A DNA stretch of 8,232 bases from Planctomycetota bacterium (GTDB lineage: Bacteria; Planctomycetota; Phycisphaerae; WQYP01). The position numbers were made by a program, and so were the translations under genes. Position 1 is the first letter of the stretch. Each line of letters starts with the position of its first letter. Where the stretch lies: contig JAJZCU010000075.1 of the NCBI GenBank assembly GCA_021828935.1, positions 1-8,232 of the forward strand, in the 5' to 3' direction. The notes beneath the pieces were generated by a model. It did no database searches. It saw only the letters and a program-made list of their open reading frames with translations, and was not told where the DNA came from. Of the stretch, positions 5,836 through 8,232 are shown in pieces.

Positions 5836-5864
5836 TTGGCGCCGGCTTCGCGCGGCGGTAAGAT
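5836..5864 (+). promoter_or_regulatory. Predicted sigma70-type promoter of rhs C
   Basis: TTGGCG (5836-5841) and TAAGAT (5859-5864) are 17 bp apart, each matching 4 of 6 consensus bases. The arrangement and its distance to the start codon (30 bp from the -10 hexamer to the ATG, against 32 in rhs B) repeat those before rhs B. The match to consensus is weaker here, so the support comes mainly from conservation between the two copies. Confidence 0.5.
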
Positions 5865-5877
5865 TTGGAAAAATACC

Positions 5878-5882
5878 GAGGG
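5878..5882 (+). promoter_or_regulatory. Ribosome binding site of rhs C
   Basis: GAGGG is 6 bases upstream of the ATG at 5889. An in-frame TAA at 5859-5861 means no start further upstream is possible, and this is the first ATG after it. The corresponding site in rhs B is GAGAG at 3381-3385. Confidence 0.6.
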
Positions 5883-5888
5883 TCGCGC

Positions 5889-8232
5889 ATGGTGTGCCTC
5901 ACCGAAAAAATTGACGACCATCCTTGCCGGCGCGGGCGCGCATTGGTCGGCGCGCGCCGCGCCGTCGGGCGGCAACGGACGGCGGCGAACGCTCCGTTCG
6001 CGCTCCACGGCAGCGGCATCGTTTCTAGCAACACAAATGGCAACGGCATCCCCACCGCATTGGCAACCCAGCTTGTCGGCCCCGGCTCATCGGGCTATTC
6101 GCCCGCCCTCCGCGGCTTTAGCGCCAGCGGATTCGACCTGCAGAATCGCACCTACATCCAGCAGACCTATTCTGTTGATCCAACAACCGGCAATGTCAGC
6201 GGCACCGCCCTGGTCACTTACACGTTTTTTGGCCCCCGCGGCAACACGATTGAAACCATTGAGCCATCCGGCCAGGTCACCAAAGATGTTTTTGATGGCG
6301 CTGGGCGCAACACATTCCAATACGTCACCGATGGCGGCGCGGTGAACAACGGCGGCGTGATCCGCATGGATTATGCTTCTGCCTCAAACGTGGCCAATGA
6401 TGTTGTCCTCACGCAAACGCAGAACATCTTTGACGGCGATTCCAACACCATCGAAACCATCACCAGCCACCGCTTCAATACGGACTCCACCACCGCCACC
6501 GGCGCCCTGGGCACGCCCACCAGCGGCGTATTGGCCCGTGTAAGTTATGTGGCCGCATATTTTGATAACGCCGACCGGACCACCGCCAATGTGGATGTCG
6601 GGACCAACGGCGGACAGCCGTGGTCGCGCCCCGGCGTAATCCCCGCCGCCACCGCGTTGGTATTGGTCACACTCACCAATTACAACCCCGCCGGCTGGGT
6701 GAGCACCACCACCGACCCGCGCGGCATCGTGCAGAAGAACAACTATGACACCATGGGCCGCACCGTGCAGGTGATCGCGGCTTACAACCCCAATGTTAAT
6801 AACGGCCTGCCGACAACGGACCAAAACCAAACCACCGATTACACTTTTGACGGCATCGGCGACCAAACGTCCATGACTGCCGTGGAACCCACCGGCACGC
6901 CCAATGAAACCACCAACTACATCTATGGCGTAAGCCCAGCCACCGGCAGCGCCATTACCAGCAATGGCATTTTGCAGCAAACCCAATATCCGCAAACGCA
7001 AGTCAACGGCGCCAATGTTAATAATGTCGTTAGCGATGCCGTGAACGCCTTGGGCGAAGTGATCCAAAAGACGGACCGCAACGGCACGGTGCATGACTAC
7101 ACGTTCGACAACTTAGGCCGGCAGATCAGCGACGTGACTGTCACCCTTGGCGCCGGCGTGGATGGCGCCGTGCGCAGAATCGATACCGCGTACAACGACG
7201 CCGGCCTGCCGTATTTGTTTACCAGCTTTGCCGACACCGCCGGGACGGTGATCGTGAACCAGGTGATGGACATTTACAACGGTCTGGGCCAGGTCACCCG
7301 CAGCTACCAAGCCGTCAACGGCGCTGTGGACACCAGCACCACGCCATTTGTACAATATGATTATTCTGATCCGTCCGTCGGCAGCAGGCTTATTGATATG
7401 GTCTACCCCAACGGCAGAACGATTGACTACAACTACGGCGACACCAACTTCAACGGCGTTGCGGTTCTGATGAGCAATCCCAATGCGCTTTTGGACAACG
7501 CGATCGGAAGGGTGGATGCGATTGTGGATGGCCCCAACTCCGGCGACCCCGGCCAAGTTCTTGAGCAGTACAGCTATCTTGGTTTATCAACCATTGTGCA
7601 GGCAGCCCATCCGCAAACGGGTATTAACTTAACTTATATTCGACAGCCGGGGCAGACCAACATCTTAAACGACGGCGGCGACATCTACACAGGCCTCGAC
7701 CGCTTCGGACGCGTGATCGACCAAAACTGGTGGGTGGTAGCCACGGGAACCAGTACGGACCGTTTCCAATATGGATACGATCCCGCGTCGAACGTGCTGT
7801 ACAAGAACAATCTTGTGAACCCCAACATGAGCGAGTTGTACCACGCCAACAGTTCCGCCCCGAATGACAATGGCGCCGCCTATGACCCGCTGAGCCGGGA
7901 AACCGCGTTCGCGCGCGGCATCCTGTCCGCCAGTGGAAACAACCCCGGCGCGGCCGCTCTCGACACGATCTCCGCCGCCACGCAGAGCCAAACGTGGAAC
8001 ATGGACGCCTTGGGCAATTGGAGTAGCTCCACCACGAACGGCACAGTCCAGACGCGGAATTTTAACAGCCAAAACCAAATCACCGGCATCAGCGGAACAA
8101 CGGCAACGCCGACATATGACGCCAACGGGAACATGACCACCGACCAGAACGGCAACACGCTGACCTATGACGCGTGGAACAGGCTAGTCGCCGTGAAGAA
8201 CGCCGGTGGCCAGGTCATTGCGGCCTACACCT
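5889..8232 (+). CDS. RHS/YD-repeat protein, copy C (3' partial)
   Basis: The frame is open without a stop for 781 codons from the ATG at 5889 to the right edge. Residues 1-40 form a short basic leader beginning MVCLTEKID and ending ANAPFALH, homologous to that of copy B. RHS-type sequence follows from about 6009: IEPSGQVTKDVFDGAGR, TTDPRGIVQKNNYDTMGR, YTFDNLGRQISDV, YNGLGQVTRSYQ, YPNGRTIDYNYGD, then from 7533 the part shared with copy A. If the missing end resembled copy A the protein would be about 1,200 residues. No signal peptide, PAAR, VgrG-like or SpvB-type N-terminal domain is visible, so how it would be exported is unclear; the true N-terminus may have been lost when the leader module was joined. 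The near-absence of amino-acid change relative to copy A shows the protein has been under selection. Confidence 0.9.
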   Translation, partial: MVCLTEKIDDHPCRRGRALVGARRAVGRQRTAANAPFALHGSGIVSSNTNGNGIPTALATQLVGPGSSGYSPALRGFSASGFDLQNRTYIQQTYSVDPTTGNVSGTALVTYTFFGPRGNTIETIEPSGQVTKDVFDGAGRNTFQYVTDGGAVNNGGVIRMDYASASNVANDVVLTQTQNIFDGDSNTIETITSHRFNTDSTTATGALGTPTSGVLARVSYVAAYFDNADRTTANVDVGTNGGQPWSRPGVIPAATALVLVTLTNYNPAGWVSTTTDPRGIVQKNNYDTMGRTVQVIAAYNPNVNNGLPTTDQNQTTDYTFDGIGDQTSMTAVEPTGTPNETTNYIYGVSPATGSAITSNGILQQTQYPQTQVNGANVNNVVSDAVNALGEVIQKTDRNGTVHDYTFDNLGRQISDVTVTLGAGVDGAVRRIDTAYNDAGLPYLFTSFADTAGTVIVNQVMDIYNGLGQVTRSYQAVNGAVDTSTTPFVQYDYSDPSVGSRLIDMVYPNGRTIDYNYGDTNFNGVAVLMSNPNALLDNAIGRVDAIVDGPNSGDPGQVLEQYSYLGLSTIVQAAHPQTGINLTYIRQPGQTNILNDGGDIYTGLDRFGRVIDQNWWVVATGTSTDRFQYGYDPASNVLYKNNLVNPNMSELYHANSSAPNDNGAAYDPLSRETAFARGILSASGNNPGAAALDTISAATQSQTWNMDALGNWSSSTTNGTVQTRNFNSQNQITGISGTTATPTYDANGNMTTDQNGNTLTYDAWNRLVAVKNAGGQVIAAYT
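5985..6001. repeat. 7 bp inverted repeat with 3 nt loop at the rhs C junction
   Basis: GCGAACG-CTC-CGTTCGC has both arms identical to the copy at 3510-3526 and one base changed in the loop. It lies just before the RHS sequence of copy C begins. Confidence 0.7.

Larger units (their letters stand above)
5823..6018 (+). repeat. 5' leader module, copy 2 (in front of rhs C)
   Basis: This is the second copy of the block at 3325-3545. Landmarks are TGTTTG (5833), TAAGAT (5859), GAGGG (5878), ATG-GTG-TGC-CTC (5889), ATT-GAC at leader residues 8-9, palindrome 5985-6001, and a 3' end at about 6018. Beyond it the RHS sequence differs from that of copy B, because B joins the core far nearer its 3' end. 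The left part lies next to the transposase remnant. Confidence 0.7.

Noticed and set aside
5328..5880. A/T-rich patch at 5328-5355 and the TAAGATTTGGAAAAATA patch at 5859-5875 as terminal inverted repeats of the insertion sequence
   Set aside because: Similarity is only loose and needs gaps; the right-hand patch is better explained as part of the leader module shared with rhs B.
5235..6008. Single intact 257-codon gene on the - strand
   Set aside because: Only the middle part resembles a transposase. Both ends are shadows: one of the rhs C leader module, the other of non-coding DNA overlapping the lipoprotein end. GC-rich DNA often leaves such frames open.
5725..6345. 206-codon + strand frame overlapping the start of rhs C
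   Set aside because: It runs in another frame across the transposase remnant and into rhs C; the product is low-complexity Arg/Ala/Pro/Ser with no family features.
6384..7094. 236-codon antisense frame within rhs C, with similar long frames on the - strand over rhs A and at 7113-8158
   Set aside because: These are mirror frames of the RHS core; Gly/Val/Ile/His-rich products are what the complement of Asn/Asp/Thr/Gly-rich YD repeats gives. No RBS or independent conservation.
1..8232. CRISPR array, tRNA or rRNA genes, integron attC sites
   Set aside because: No regularly spaced short repeats, no cloverleaf or conserved rRNA stretches, and no attC core sites or integrase. The repeats present are the long RHS cores and the two leader modules.

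Overview
The window is an rhs (YD-repeat) polymorphic-toxin locus. It holds three copies or partial copies of one RHS core, all on the + strand, arranged as toxin tip plus candidate immunity gene units. The sequence is GC-rich. The wording of the core (the YYSN.WQVLE.RWNGT stretch and the YIDAMVLRD and DANFNTTAIVG motifs) resembles YD-repeat proteins of the PVC group (Planctomycetota/Verrucomicrobiota) more than enterobacterial Rhs. That assignment comes from recall of family sequences and is only moderately secure; no rRNA or other marker is present.

Layout. (1) 1-1969: rhs copy A, cut by the left edge. It has the 3' part of the core, a self-cleavage motif, and a 230-residue, glycine-rich, predicted beta-rich C-terminal tip. 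(2) 1970-2224: gene-free gap with a strong hairpin. (3) 2225-2938: four-span membrane protein, the candidate immunity protein for tip A. (4) 2939-3334: nothing recognisable except a rho-independent terminator. (5) 3338-4679: rhs copy B, an orphan tip. It has a promoter, ribosome binding site and 47-codon Arg-rich leader, fused in frame to only the last ~175 codons of the core and an unrelated, very basic 204-residue tip. (6) 4703-5257: a lipoprotein gene 23 bp downstream, the candidate immunity protein for tip B. (7) 5258-5835: gene-poor DNA containing the 3' remnant of a transposase gene on the - strand. (8) 5836-8232: rhs copy C, with a promoter, ribosome binding site and leader homologous to those of B, then a long uninterrupted core that runs off the right edge. 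Its end overlaps in homology with the start of copy A (A 41 corresponds to C 7572, constant offset 7531, no indels).

How the genes fit together. This is the usual organisation of polymorphic toxins: a conserved RHS shell that encapsulates and releases a variable C-terminal toxin, each tip followed by its own specific immunity gene. The immunity candidates differ in kind (polytopic inner-membrane protein versus lipoprotein), which suggests the two tips act at the envelope in different ways. No delivery gene (VgrG, PAAR, Tc-toxin components) lies in the window.

The most unusual feature is that B and C share a ~190-220 bp 5' module. It contains a sigma70-like promoter with a 17 bp spacer, a Shine-Dalgarno sequence, an ATG, an M-[LV]-C-L-x3-I-D leader and a 7 bp palindrome. 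The module is joined to two different points of the RHS core, as if a portable expression and leader cassette had been used to start rhs genes.
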